A stretch of 57,223 nucleotides of DNA, taken from positions 1 to 57,223 of the forward strand of contig JAJFGB010000002.1 of assembly GCA_021776335.1 (NCBI GenBank), written 5' to 3'. The number at the start of each line of letters is the position of its first letter. Position 1 is the stretch's first letter. This DNA comes from Hyphococcus sp. (GTDB taxonomy: Bacteria > Pseudomonadota > Alphaproteobacteria > Caulobacterales > Parvularculaceae). The translations under genes were made by a program, and so were the position numbers. The notes under the pieces were generated by a model. It was not told the origin of the DNA. It was given only the letters and a program-made list of their open reading frames with translations, and did no database searches. Shown here in pieces: positions 28,073 through 36,642 of the stretch.

Positions 28073-29701
28073 ATGGACCAACATCATCAAAGCGTAAGTC
28101 AGTCGAGTGACCCGTTTAAACCAGAGAGCCTATGGCTATGGTTCAAAGGGCGGCAGAATGGCTTTTTGTGTCTTTTTCTGATTTTGTTTCTTGCTTGTAG
28201 CTATTTCGTGACAGAGATTCTGCTGACGGATCATACGGTTCCGAATTCATTTTTGCAGCCATTTCCGAGCGCCAGGTTCGGCGCCGAAGGGCGCTGGGTT
28301 CATGATATTATCATCCATTTATTAGGCGGCGCCGGAAATCAGGCTGTCTTCAATGTGCTTGGTATGATGACGCTGGTCATAAACGGCTTTCTGTTTGCCG
28401 AGGTTATGAATGTGTCCGGCCGGGTAGGTCGGTTCATGGTGGCTACGCTTGTCACGCTAAGCCCAATTTTTCTCGAATATTACTCGTTTTCTATAGATGC
28501 ATTTTCCTATGCGGTCGGCGATATGGCGGTGCTTCTGGGCGTGCTTGCGCTTGCGCGCTTGCCGATAATTTGGCCTCAGCTTATTTCTTTAATGGGGGCG
28601 GGGCGGGCGTTTCCCAAACGAGTGGCGGTGATCGCGGCGCATATCCCCCCCTCTATTGCAGGGATTACAGCGAGTGCGGGATTATTTGCAATTTCGCTTG
28701 CGATCTATCAGCCTAAAATATCCCTTATCGCCGTTCTTCTTGTTTTCTATCTGCTCGTTGAGTTTTCGTCTGCTCGATTAAGTGCGGCAGCGGTGATACA
28801 ACGCACCGCAGCTGCTGCATCCAGTTTTGCTACTGCATCTTTGCTATACTGGCTTAGCTACCAACTCATTTCTCTTGTTTCGCAATCAGAAGGATATGGC
28901 CGAACATATGTGAACTCGATTGGAGAGGCGGTCGAGCATGCTATTCTTTCTTACGGAGAAATTTTTTGGATGGTGTTGGGTTTTGTTCGGTCAATTCCGT
29001 TGCTTACAAACGTAGCGTTGTTTTCCCTGACTGGATTTGCTTTTTCACTCATATTGTTGCGCGCTTTTCGCGCGAGTTTTATCCAGGGAATCCTCTCGGT
29101 GGCGCTTATCGCTTTGCTACCGATAGGCATGCGCCTTTCTTATGTAATCAATCAGGAAACATTTGCCGACATAGCCAGAGTAATGCCCAGCGTAGCGTTC
29201 GTAGCTGCGTTCGCAAGCGCAGTCTGCCTGGGTCGCCTGTTCGTTGTCTCCGTCGTCGTGAGTTTTGTTGTTGCTTACTCGTCCTTTGTAGTGCTGGTTC
29301 AGGAAAGCTCTGCGGCCGCAATGAAATCATGGCATGAGACAGCAACGATTACGCGCATTATCTCAAGGATTGAACTGCTGCTGGAGCCGGACGACCAGAA
29401 CGCGCTTGTTGTTCTCGGCACGCCCACTTTTGACGATGCGTTATATGTGCGTGCGCCGGAGCGGCCATTGCGCCCTCAGACCAAAAAACCTGCTTTTATT
29501 TCATATCGACAGGTCGCCATCACGAATTTCTTGTTGGGGGGGAGCGTCATGACAGGCCCGAACTCGGCGCAAATTGAGCGCGCACGGCGTTTATCGGCAA
29601 AGCGCAGACCCTGGCCGGCGCCAGGCTCTGTATTTCGCGATGGCGATATTATTGTCGTGTTGATGGATCAAAATCCTCAAGACGCGGAGGCAACACGGTA
29701 G
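28073..29701 (+). CDS. Polytopic membrane protein, GtrII-like glucosyltransferase domain
   Basis: A 542-aa protein with about ten to twelve membrane segments and a short cytoplasmic N-terminus. The first periplasmic loop reads FGAEGRWVHDIIIHLLGG, followed by a helix, then TLSPIFLEYYSFSIDAFSYA. This pattern (G-R-W near the first loop, 'P-x-x-x-x-y-y-f-x-x-D' after the third helix) resembles the Glucos_trans_II (GtrII) family that adds glucose to O-antigen. The C-terminal 130 residues are soluble. It is a single gene. Base composition looks somewhat more AT-rich than its neighbours, hinting at surface-polysaccharide variation. The substrate is unknown. Confidence 0.6.
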   Translation: MDQHHQSVSQSSDPFKPESLWLWFKGRQNGFLCLFLILFLACSYFVTEILLTDHTVPNSFLQPFPSARFGAEGRWVHDIIIHLLGGAGNQAVFNVLGMMTLVINGFLFAEVMNVSGRVGRFMVATLVTLSPIFLEYYSFSIDAFSYAVGDMAVLLGVLALARLPIIWPQLISLMGAGRAFPKRVAVIAAHIPPSIAGITASAGLFAISLAIYQPKISLIAVLLVFYLLVEFSSARLSAAAVIQRTAAAASSFATASLLYWLSYQLISLVSQSEGYGRTYVNSIGEAVEHAILSYGEIFWMVLGFVRSIPLLTNVALFSLTGFAFSLILLRAFRASFIQGILSVALIALLPIGMRLSYVINQETFADIARVMPSVAFVAAFASAVCLGRLFVVSVVVSFVVAYSSFVVLVQESSAAAMKSWHETATITRIISRIELLLEPDDQNALVVLGTPTFDDALYVRAPERPLRPQTKKPAFISYRQVAITNFLLGGSVMTGPNSAQIERARRLSAKRRPWPAPGSVFRDGDIIVVLMDQNPQDAEATR

Positions 29702-29713
29702 GTTGACAGCGCC

Positions 29714-30802
29714 TTAGCGGAATTTTTTCTCCAGCAATTCAATCAATTTGCGATTGCCTTCTTTGTCGCCGATAGAGATGCGTAAATATTCCCCAAGTTT
29801 ATAGGGGCCCATCTCCCGTACAATAACGCCTTCAGATTTGAGATAGGCTTGAATGTCGTCGGCATTCAAGCCTGGCGCATCAGGGAATTTTACCAGAATA
29901 AAGTTCCCGAAGCTCGGCACAAAGTCGAGCCCCAGACCGTCGAGCTGTTGCGCTAGCCAGTCGCGTTCTTCGCGATTAAAGTTGCGATTTTTGCTCAGGA
30001 ATTCTTTATCATCGAGCGCTGCTGCGCCGGCCGCAAGGGCGGCGGTGTTGACATTAAACGGACCGCGAATGCGGTTAAGCACATCAGCAATGGTCGCCGG
30101 GCAATAGCCCCAGCCAAGACGCATACCGCCCAGGCCGTAAATCTTTGAAAAAGTCCGTGTCATGACCACATTGTTAAAATCTTCGACCATAGCGGCGCCG
30201 GAATCGTAATCCGGCTCGTCCATATATTCCGCATAGGCGGCGTCAATAACGAGCAAAATATCGTCGCGTAATTCCTCGCGCAGGCGTCGCAATGCGCTAT
30301 CGGGAACATAAGTCCCAGTCGGGTTGTTCGGATTGGCGACAAAAACAATGCGGGTCCGATCGTCAACCAGCTCAAGAATAGCATCCACATCCGTCGCCAG
30401 GTGCTTTTCTTTGGCAAAGCGTGGCTCTGCGCCGCAGGATTTTGCCGCCAGCGCATAGACCAGAAACCCATGCTCGGTCTGAATAATATTGTCGCCTTCG
30501 CCCACATAGGCTTTGGTCAGGAGCTGCAGGATTTCATCGGAGCCCGATCCGCATACGATATTGTTGGCGTCAAGACGGAAGGTTTCAGCGATTTTCTCGC
30601 GCAGCGCATGCGCGCTGCCATCAGGATAAAGATGCAAGGTTTCTGATGCGACCTTATAGGCCTCGATGGCCTTTGGGCTGGCCCCAAGGGCTGATTCATT
30701 GGATGAGAGCTTATAGACTTTGGCAGCGCCGGGCGCCGAGGATCCCCCAGCGACATAGGGCTTGATGTCAAGAATGCCTGGGCGTGGGGTTGGGGCGGCC
30801 AT
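29714..30802 (-). CDS. hisC: Histidinol-phosphate aminotransferase
   Basis: A 362-aa PLP-dependent fold-type I aminotransferase for the seventh step of histidine synthesis. The N-terminus PRPGILDIKPYVAGG and KLSSNESALGASPKAIEAY are HisC-like. The motif VANPNNPTGTYVPDSALR and the PLP lysine in TRTFSKIYGLGGMRLGWG are intact. Alphaproteobacterial HisC proteins can also transaminate aromatic amino acids. It begins 6 bases after the methyltransferase gene on the same strand, so the two are probably co-transcribed. hisI lies 12 kb away, so the his genes are scattered. Confidence 0.95.
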   Translation of the reverse strand: MAAPTPRPGILDIKPYVAGGSSAPGAAKVYKLSSNESALGASPKAIEAYKVASETLHLYPDGSAHALREKIAETFRLDANNIVCGSGSDEILQLLTKAYVGEGDNIIQTEHGFLVYALAAKSCGAEPRFAKEKHLATDVDAILELVDDRTRIVFVANPNNPTGTYVPDSALRRLREELRDDILLVIDAAYAEYMDEPDYDSGAAMVEDFNNVVMTRTFSKIYGLGGMRLGWGYCPATIADVLNRIRGPFNVNTAALAAGAAALDDKEFLSKNRNFNREERDWLAQQLDGLGLDFVPSFGNFILVKFPDAPGLNADDIQAYLKSEGVIVREMGPYKLGEYLRISIGDKEGNRKLIELLEKKFR

Positions 30803-30808
30803 ACTTGT

Positions 30809-31615
30809 CTATCCTTTGCTTGGTTTGCGCGGGATATAGCCGTCGCGCTCGCCTGCTAGCAACCCGGTGCGCCCGACAGCGGGTTTGTTGATGCGCGTTG
30901 GCAAGGGCGCTGCTGCTGCCGGACGGGCAATCGCAACGCCGGCCCGACGCACAAGGCCGATTGGCGCCAGCATTTCTTTCGACGCCTGGGCCATCAAGAT
31001 ACCGCTGAAGCCCGGCCAGACGCGTGCGCCCGCGCGCTCCCAGGCTTTTGCAGTGCGGAGTAATACACGGGCGCCAAAGGGTGGGAAAAACAATGCCGAA
31101 TTCCACGCCTTTGCGCGAAACATCGCCCCTTGCAAGAGCCCGTTCAATTGACGTTTTAGATAGGGCCGGCCTGCAGCGAAGGGCGTTGAATCGATCATCG
31201 ACCAAAGGCCGCGCCGGTGCGCGGCGATGATAATCACTTGTCCGTCATCGCGAAGCACACGCCAAATCTCGCGCATCAACCGATGCGGCTCGGGCGCCTC
31301 TTCAAGCCCATGAACCACCAGCACGCGATCAAGGCTGGCGTCGGGTAACGGCCAGGCCCCTTCGCTGACAAGGCTGGCTGCATTTCCCCCGGTTGCGGGC
31401 CATCGGATGACACCCTGAGCACCGGGCGCCAGCGCGATCCGCGTCGTCGCACCGGAAAAAAGTTCAAGATAAGGATTGGCGTACCCGAACCCTGCGATCG
31501 AGAGCTTAGCGCCATCACCCCAGGCTTCGATCAACCGTTCGGCGATGAAATTGCGCGCTGCCACACCCAGCGGGGCGCGGTAAAAATTGTAAAAATCGAG
31601 AATGTCAGTGCGCAT
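30809..31615 (-). CDS. Class I SAM-dependent methyltransferase
   Basis: A 268-aa protein. The methyltransferase core is modified: the SAM loop appears as LSIAGFGYANPYLELF rather than a classic GxGxG. The later 'LPDASLDRVLVVHGLEEA' and EIWRVLRDDGQVIIIA blocks are typical of ubiquinone/Methyltransf_11 type enzymes. The C-terminal third is basic and rich in Ala, Pro and Arg. The substrate is unknown. It diverges from gloB with 106 bases between the starts. It is followed closely by hisC. Confidence 0.85.
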   Translation of the reverse strand: MRTDILDFYNFYRAPLGVAARNFIAERLIEAWGDGAKLSIAGFGYANPYLELFSGATTRIALAPGAQGVIRWPATGGNAASLVSEGAWPLPDASLDRVLVVHGLEEAPEPHRLMREIWRVLRDDGQVIIIAAHRRGLWSMIDSTPFAAGRPYLKRQLNGLLQGAMFRAKAWNSALFFPPFGARVLLRTAKAWERAGARVWPGFSGILMAQASKEMLAPIGLVRRAGVAIARPAAAAPLPTRINKPAVGRTGLLAGERDGYIPRKPSKG

Positions 31616-31721
31616 TTGTCACCCGCTCGTGCAAAGCTGTTTTACGCCATCGCCTGTCTTCGTTATGCTCAGGCCAGACGCTTGCCGTCAATAAACGCCA
31701 GCTGTCCAAGGAACTAAAGCT

Positions 31722-32489
31722 TTGCCGCTTGAAATACGACAAATTCCCTGCCTTTCCGATAATTACGGTTATCTGATCCGGGATGAGGCGTCGGGCGCGG
31801 TCGCCGCGATCGATACGCCCGATGTCAATGCGATCAATGATGCGCTGGCGGAGGCAGGATGGCGGCTGACGCATATTTTAAATACCCACCATCACTGGGA
31901 TCACGCAGGGGGTAACCTTGCGCTGAAAGAAAAATGGCAATGCGAAATTATTGGCCCACGCGCCGAGGCCGATCGCATTCCCGGGCTTGATCGGCCGGTA
32001 GGCGATGGCGATTTGCTCGCCTTCGGTCAATCGGCGGCTAAGATCTTTGACACGCCCGGTCATACATCAGGGCATATTGTTTATCATTTCCCCGAAGATG
32101 AAGCGGCCTTTGTTGGCGACACAATTTTCGCTATGGGCTGTGGGCGGTTGTTTGAAGGAACGCCTGCGCAAATGTGGGCGTCATTATCAAAGATTGCGGT
32201 GCTGCCGCCGGCAACAAAACTTTATTGCGCCCATGAATACACGCAAAGCAATGCCGCCTTTGCTTTGACTGTTGATCCCCATAATGAGGAATTGAAGACG
32301 CGGGCCCGCGAGGTTGATCAACTGCGCGCGGAAGGGGCGCCGACGGTGCCCATGACGCTGGCTGCGGAACTGGCAACCAATCCGTTTCTCCGGGCAGAGG
32401 ATGACGGCCTCAAAGCCGCGATTGGTATGGCTGGCGCCAGCGCTGTTGACGTCTTCGCTGAAACCCGCCGGCGCAAGGATAATTTTTGA
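31722..32489 (+). CDS. gloB: Hydroxyacylglutathione hydrolase (glyoxalase II)
   Basis: A 255-aa metallo-beta-lactamase-fold enzyme that hydrolyses S-lactoylglutathione to lactate and glutathione in methylglyoxal detoxification. The binuclear metal motif THHHWDHAGG is at residues 55-64. GHTSGHIVYHF, FVGDTIFAMGCGRLFEG and YCAHEYTQSN match glyoxalase II rather than other MBL enzymes. No nearby ATG gives the full N-terminus; TTG at 31722 does (MPLEIRQIPCLSDNYGYLI), with AAGGA about ten bases upstream, so a TTG start is likely. Confidence 0.95.
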   Translation: MPLEIRQIPCLSDNYGYLIRDEASGAVAAIDTPDVNAINDALAEAGWRLTHILNTHHHWDHAGGNLALKEKWQCEIIGPRAEADRIPGLDRPVGDGDLLAFGQSAAKIFDTPGHTSGHIVYHFPEDEAAFVGDTIFAMGCGRLFEGTPAQMWASLSKIAVLPPATKLYCAHEYTQSNAAFALTVDPHNEELKTRAREVDQLRAEGAPTVPMTLAAELATNPFLRAEDDGLKAAIGMAGASAVDVFAETRRRKDNF

Positions 32490-32511
32490 GGCTTTGTCGC
32501 GCGATAGCGCC

Positions 32512-32586
32512 TTGGAGCGGGTGAAGAGAATCGAACTCTCGTCGTAAGCTTGGGAAGCTTCTGCTCTACCATTGAGCTACACCCGC
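32512..32586 (-). tRNA. tRNA-Gly (anticodon CCC)
   Basis: A full cloverleaf on the minus strand. The acceptor stem is GCGGGTG / CACCCGC and the D-arm is GCTC...GAGC with AATGGTA in the loop. The anticodon loop is TTCCCAA, so the anticodon is CCC. The T-arm is GAGAG-TTCGATT-CTCTT. Discriminator T and CCA are encoded at 32512-32515. The top pair of the anticodon stem is a G-A mismatch. Confidence 0.96.
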
Positions 32587-32816
32587 GCCCCGAAACATGT
32601 CGCGCCGCCGCGTAAAAAGGTCAAGCGGGCTGAAAATGCCCATATCGCACCCGAAAAGGTCTCGACGTGGCGGGCAAATCTCACCAAGAATTCATGATCA
32701 CCCGGCGGGAATGCCATCTTATCGTCCCGGCGAAGTATATTATGTTGATCAGATAGAGGTTTACCCCGGCCGGGCGCGCGGCGCGCTGTGGCGGGGATAT
32801 GGAAAGGAGGCCGGCA

Positions 32817-33626
32817 ATGTTGACACGGCTGATAGGAATTTTAGGCATCGCAGCGGCATTGATGATGCTGGCGCTGACCCCGGCGCAGGCCAAATCCAAG
32901 CGCGAAAAAGCCGAAGGGCTGATTATCAAGGCGGCGGATACGGTTAGCTATTTTGCCAATGACGGCGCCTATGAGCCGCTCTGGGACACAGCCGATGACG
33001 CGCACGCCATGGTGATCATTCCACGATCTCTGCGCGGCGGATTTATTTTCGGCGCATCCGGCGGCAATGCTGTCATGGTTGCGCGCAATGATGATGGCAG
33101 CTGGTCGGAGCCAACCTTCTTTACCATTGGGTCGGTGTCCTTTGGATTGCAGATCGGCGGCGAAGCGTCCGAAACCGTCCTTCTCGTGATGACCAAGCGC
33201 GGCATGGAGCAATTATTGTCCACATCGGTAAAACTTGGCGGCGATTTGACTTTGGCGGCCGGTCCCATCGGCGGCGGCGCCAAGGCGCAGACCGTGGACG
33301 TGCTCGCCTTTTCGCGGTCGCGCGGCCTTTATGGCGGCATCAGTCTCGAGGGTGCGATACTCAAAGCGCGCCATAGCTGGAACCGGGAATATTACGGCGC
33401 GGATGTCAGCCCGGTCGACATTATCTATCGAGAGAAAGTCGCCCGTCCGCAATCTGCACTGTTGCAGAACGCGGCCTGGGCGCTCGCCCATCGCAATTCG
33501 CCTGTGCACATGGCGCCCGTGCAGCCGGTGATTGATCCGGTAACGGGAGAACCCGTCAACGAGCCGGTTGAATATGAAGATGATGCTATTTACGGCGCGC
33601 CGCTGGCGCCCATCGAAGGCCAGTAA
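32817..33626 (+). CDS. Exported SYLF (lipid-binding, Ysc84-like) domain protein
   Basis: A 269-aa protein with a clear signal peptide (LIGILGIAAALMMLALTPAQA, cleaved near residue 22). The SYLF domain follows: HAMVIIPRSLRGGFIFGASG, VMVARNDDGSWSEPTFFTI, GSVSFGLQIGGEASETVLL, and AGPIGGGAKAQTVDVLAFSRS with GLYGGISLEGAIL. SYLF domains bind phosphoinositides in eukaryotes; bacterial members are periplasmic and little studied. ATG 32817 is preferred over ATG 32799 because GGAAAGGAGG lies 7 bases before it. The gene ends before the terminator at 33681-33710. Confidence 0.92.
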   Translation: MLTRLIGILGIAAALMMLALTPAQAKSKREKAEGLIIKAADTVSYFANDGAYEPLWDTADDAHAMVIIPRSLRGGFIFGASGGNAVMVARNDDGSWSEPTFFTIGSVSFGLQIGGEASETVLLVMTKRGMEQLLSTSVKLGGDLTLAAGPIGGGAKAQTVDVLAFSRSRGLYGGISLEGAILKARHSWNREYYGADVSPVDIIYREKVARPQSALLQNAAWALAHRNSPVHMAPVQPVIDPVTGEPVNEPVEYEDDAIYGAPLAPIEGQ

Positions 33627-33680
33627 CTACAAGGTGATCTGGCGCGTAAACGCCTGACGGCAAGTTGATCGATCATGAAG

Positions 33681-33710
33681 CGCCCGCCGGTTGCCGCCGG
33701 CGGGCGTTTT
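33681..33710 (+). terminator. Rho-independent terminator after the SYLF gene
   Basis: A 10-bp perfect stem, CGCCCGCCGG at 33681-33690 and CCGGCGGGCG at 33697-33706, is followed by four T. It argues against the TTG start at 33665 for the downstream radical SAM gene, since that start lies before the stem. Confidence 0.75.
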
Positions 33711-33748
33711 CGCGCATGGTGGCGGCGGTAAAACAGACGGGGCAATTG

Positions 33749-34711
33749 ATGGCGGATGGAGATGCGGCGCCCAATAATGGGGCGAGGCTTGCGCTTGGCA
33801 AATTTGAACATCCCGAAGTCACGGCCGCCGGCGCCGTGCGCGCCCATGTTGATCTTGAGCGGCTTGAAACGCTTTGGATTAATACCGGCACGCTCTGCAA
33901 TATTGAATGTACGCATTGCTATATCAAATCCTCACCGGAAAATGACCGACTAACCTATTTGACGTCTGAGGATATCGCGCCCTTTCTGGAGGAAGCTGCC
34001 GACATGGCGGCAAGCGAAATTGGCTTTACTGGTGGTGAACCGTTTTTAAACCCTGCAATGATCTCTATGGCCAAGGCGTCACTGGCGCGTGGATTTACTG
34101 TTTTGATCCTTACCAATGCTATGCGTCCAATGATGCGCCCACGAATTAAGGAAGGTTTGCTTGATCTGCTTCGCCGTTTTGGGTCGCGCATCAAATTGCG
34201 GATCAGTCTCGATCATTTTTCGCCGGTGCGTCATGACGATGAGCGGGGAATGGATAGTTTCGCTACCGCCATGGAGGGGTTTCGATGGCTTGTTGATCAA
34301 GGGTTCGAAGTCTCGGTTGCGGGCCGCGATTTTTGGCGCGAAGGCGAAGCTGCTATGCGCGAAGGATTTGCTGCTCTTTTCGCTGATGCAAAATTTCCCC
34401 TTAATGCGCGCGATCCTGGCGATCTCATCCTGTTTCCCGAAATGGATGAAGCTGCTGATGTCCCTGAAATTTCCACAGATTGTTGGGGCCTGCTCGGTAA
34501 AGAACCAACGACAATTATGTGTGCGTCTTCGCGTATGGTTGTGAAACGAAAAGGCGCCGACGCGCCGACAGTTCTTTCCTGTACATTGTTGCCGTATGAT
34601 GCGCGTTTCGAAATGGGCGGAACGCTGCTTGAAGCCTCGGGACCGGTCAAACTCAACCACCCACACTGCGCCAAATTCTGCGTCCTTGGCGGCGCCAGCT
34701 GTTCCGGGTAA
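33749..34711 (+). CDS. Radical SAM protein, function unassigned
   Basis: A 320-aa protein with the radical SAM cluster motif LCNIECTHCYI (Cys50, Cys54, Cys57 from ATG 33749). EIGFTGGEPFLNPAM follows, the GGE motif for SAM binding. The C-terminus carries further cysteines (VLSCTLLPYD and CAKFCVLGGASCSG), which may hold an extra iron-sulfur cluster as in SPASM-like enzymes. GACGGGG precedes the ATG at 33749. It is followed at 9 bases by a DUF938 methyltransferase, so the two are probably one operon. No short precursor peptide was found next to it, so a RiPP role is not supported. Confidence 0.85.
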   Translation: MADGDAAPNNGARLALGKFEHPEVTAAGAVRAHVDLERLETLWINTGTLCNIECTHCYIKSSPENDRLTYLTSEDIAPFLEEAADMAASEIGFTGGEPFLNPAMISMAKASLARGFTVLILTNAMRPMMRPRIKEGLLDLLRRFGSRIKLRISLDHFSPVRHDDERGMDSFATAMEGFRWLVDQGFEVSVAGRDFWREGEAAMREGFAALFADAKFPLNARDPGDLILFPEMDEAADVPEISTDCWGLLGKEPTTIMCASSRMVVKRKGADAPTVLSCTLLPYDARFEMGGTLLEASGPVKLNHPHCAKFCVLGGASCSG

Positions 34712-34720
34712 ACCCTCCAT

Positions 34721-35386
34721 ATGACAAAAGAGTCTGAGCACCCGCGCGAAATCGCGCTTGAATCCCGTGAAACCCTGGGCGCGCGGCTTTACTCGCCCTC
34801 GGCGGCGCGCAACCGCGAGCCCATTCGTGATGTCTTTTCGAAAACCATGCCGCATATAGGCAAAATCCTTGAGATTGGCGGCGGCACCGGCGAGCACGGT
34901 GTGCATCTGGCGGAAGGTCTGCCAGAGACCATCTGGCACACGGGTGATCCAGACCCCGCATCGCGCGCCTCAATCACTGCGTGGATTGCGGAAGCGAAAC
35001 TGCACAACCTGGTTGGTCCGCACGCCATTGACGTAACAGCAGCGGCATGGGGCGTTGAAGAAGAAGCGCCGTTCCAGGGGATTGTTTCCCTCAACATGAT
35101 CCACATTGCGCCTTTCGAGGCAGCGAAAGGATTGTTTGCCGGCGCCGGACGATTGCTTGCGTCTGGCGGCAAGCTTTTTCTCTATGGTCCCTTCTCGCGT
35201 GATGGCGTTCATACTGCGCCGTCGAACGAAGCCTTCGACGCCAGCCTGAAAGCGCGAGATACAAGTTGGGGCGTGCGTGATCTAGAGCGCGATATCGCGC
35301 CGCTCGCGCAGAAAAATGCACTGACGCGCGTAGAAATTGTGGAAATGCCGGCGAACAATCTCTCCGTCGTTTTTTGTAAAAACTAA
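34721..35386 (+). CDS. DUF938 class I SAM-dependent methyltransferase-like protein
   Basis: A 221-aa protein. The DUF938 signature is visible: YSPSAARNREPI at residue 24, then ILEIGGGTGEHGVHLAE (the SAM-binding loop) and IVSLNMIHIAPFEAAKGLF. KLFLYGPFSRDGVHTAPSN and SLKARDTSWGVRDLE close the domain. The family is common in Proteobacteria and has no assigned substrate. It follows the radical SAM gene with a 9-base gap. After its stop comes an 814-base stretch without a clear gene. Confidence 0.92.
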   Translation: MTKESEHPREIALESRETLGARLYSPSAARNREPIRDVFSKTMPHIGKILEIGGGTGEHGVHLAEGLPETIWHTGDPDPASRASITAWIAEAKLHNLVGPHAIDVTAAAWGVEEEAPFQGIVSLNMIHIAPFEAAKGLFAGAGRLLASGGKLFLYGPFSRDGVHTAPSNEAFDASLKARDTSWGVRDLERDIAPLAQKNALTRVEIVEMPANNLSVVFCKN

Positions 35387-35957
35387 CAAGCAACCGAGGT
35401 TTCTTGCACGCACTTTTCCGCAAGCCGGGTTGTGAAAAAATGTGGAAAACTTTGATTCGACGAAACCTTAAAAGTTGGTATCCTGACAATACTTCGCGGC
35501 TCTATAGAAAATTCGTCGCGCTTGCCTAGAGGCGGGTTTTACGAGCAAACGAAGTGATGTGCTGGTCGGTGGCGGCGCTTAGGCGCAAATCGACGAGGTT
35601 GAACAAAGGTGAGTTTGACGCATATCTGACGGACCTGAGCGGTTCGGCCTTGTTCAGGCGCTTGCAAGAGTGACTGATATAAGGGACCGGGATCGCCGTG
35701 AGCAGCGGGCTAGCTGTAAATCGGCGCGCGGCATTGAAGATCGGGAAAGGCGCAAGCTGGAACCGGGAAGAGATGACGCGGATCTGGAAGACGCGGCAGA
35801 AAGAAAATGGCGACGGTCATATTCTGGAAGGCGCGCCCGAAAGGTCTAGCGGCGTGAAATGCAGGCTGCAAAGCAGGTGTTTAATCGCAGCGTCGGAGAG
35901 CATTCAAATTCTCACTGGATTGGGGTGTCCTTCGATAAGCCGCGAGAGCGGACGAAA

Positions 35958-35984
35958 GGGAGTAGCTTCGGCTGCTCCCTTTTT
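35958..35984 (+). terminator. Rho-independent terminator of an unassigned transcript
   Basis: GGGAGTAGC and GCTGCTCCC (one G-T pair) with loop TTCG are followed by five T. There is no coding gene within 570 bases upstream on this strand, so it likely ends a non-coding RNA or a long 3' leader. Confidence 0.85.
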
Positions 35985-36071
35985 GTTTTGGGCGCTGCTC
36001 GCGCCTGCATTGGCCCTCCTTTCACCGGTTGCTGTTCGCGGCTGCGGCGGCTAGCTTCCGCGCGAACACCA

Positions 36072-36182
36072 GCGTATTTCCGGAAAAGTGTGAAGCGGTT
36101 TTCCGGGCATGAAATGCGCTCATTAATATTTTTGGGCGTTTCCGGACGACAAACCGGTGACCACTTTATCTCAAAAACGCCC
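36072..36182. repeat. Dispersed palindromic extragenic element, copy B
   Basis: It has the same two-module structure as the copy at 16275-16384. The first module contains AAGCGGTTTTCCGG and GAAATGCGC. The second, 36134-36182, is 49 bp and begins GGGCGTTTCCGGACGACAAA. It ends 18 bases before the TerB-like gene, just ahead of its AGAAGGAG ribosome site. Confidence 0.85.
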
Positions 36183-36200
36183 TAGAGAAGGAGTACCTCA

Positions 36201-36638
36201 ATGGCCGAAGGCGTTGCCAGCCTCACTGCACAGGAAGCTGTTATCTATCTGATGGTCCTGACATCTGCGTCTGACGGCGCGATCAAGGACGAAGAATTGC
36301 GCACAATCGGCCGTGTCGTACGGTCTTTCCCCATGTTTTCGGATAATGATGAACAGGGCCTGGTAGAGACCGCCGGTTCCTGCGGCACTTTGATGGCGTC
36401 GGAGGGCGGTTTGCATAAAGTGCTCGAAGCCGCTGCGACTGCCCTGCCAGACCATCTCGGCGAGACCGCTTATGCCGCCGTTGTTGATGTTGTCACCGCA
36501 GATGAAAATCTCGACATGACCGAGATCCGTGTGCTTGAGCTGATCCGCAACGCCCTCGACATCCCTGATGACGGGGCTGCCGCCATCGAGCATGCCGCCC
36601 GCGCCCGGCATATGACGGTCGATGGGGTGACTGCTTAG
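36201..36638 (+). CDS. TerB-like (tellurite resistance family) cytoplasmic protein
   Basis: A 145-aa all-helical protein. The repeated pattern 'ASDGAIKDEELRTIGRVV' and 'VTADENLDMTEIRVLELI' matches the TerB/DjlA N-terminal fold, where acidic residues in helix-helix loops bind metal. The function of stand-alone TerB proteins is uncertain; they are linked to envelope or metal stress. AGAAGGAG sits before the ATG. It is convergent with the minus-strand genes that follow, with 4 bases between stops. Confidence 0.75.
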   Translation: MAEGVASLTAQEAVIYLMVLTSASDGAIKDEELRTIGRVVRSFPMFSDNDEQGLVETAGSCGTLMASEGGLHKVLEAAATALPDHLGETAYAAVVDVVTADENLDMTEIRVLELIRNALDIPDDGAAAIEHAARARHMTVDGVTA

Positions 36639-36642
36639 CGGG

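Larger units (their letters stand above)
35387..36200. other. Long intergenic region with hairpins, terminator and repeat copy; candidate small RNA
   Basis: No convincing gene was found in these 814 bases. A purine-rich stretch (about 35690-35860) precedes stems near 35930-35984: CCGC-GAGA-GCGG at 35940-35951, an outer CTTCG/CGAAAG pairing, then the terminator at 35958-35984. The G residues of the outer stem are shared with the terminator, so two alternative folds are possible, as in attenuators. Short reading frames through the region cross the terminator and lack codon character. The last 110 bases before the TerB-like gene are a dispersed palindromic repeat (copy B). Confidence 0.5.

Noticed and set aside
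33665-33748. TTG start giving a 348-aa radical SAM protein
   Set aside because: The extension would be translated across the terminator stem 33681-33710 of the preceding gene; ATG 33749 has a better ribosome site.
33749-35386. RiPP biosynthesis cluster around the radical SAM gene
   Set aside because: No precursor peptide, leader-binding domain or dedicated transporter is near; the neighbours are a SYLF protein and a DUF938 protein.
35698-36185. Two overlapping plus-strand frames before the TerB-like gene
   Set aside because: Both cross the terminator at 35958-35984 and continue towards or into the dispersed repeat; neither has family-like sequence or a proper start.
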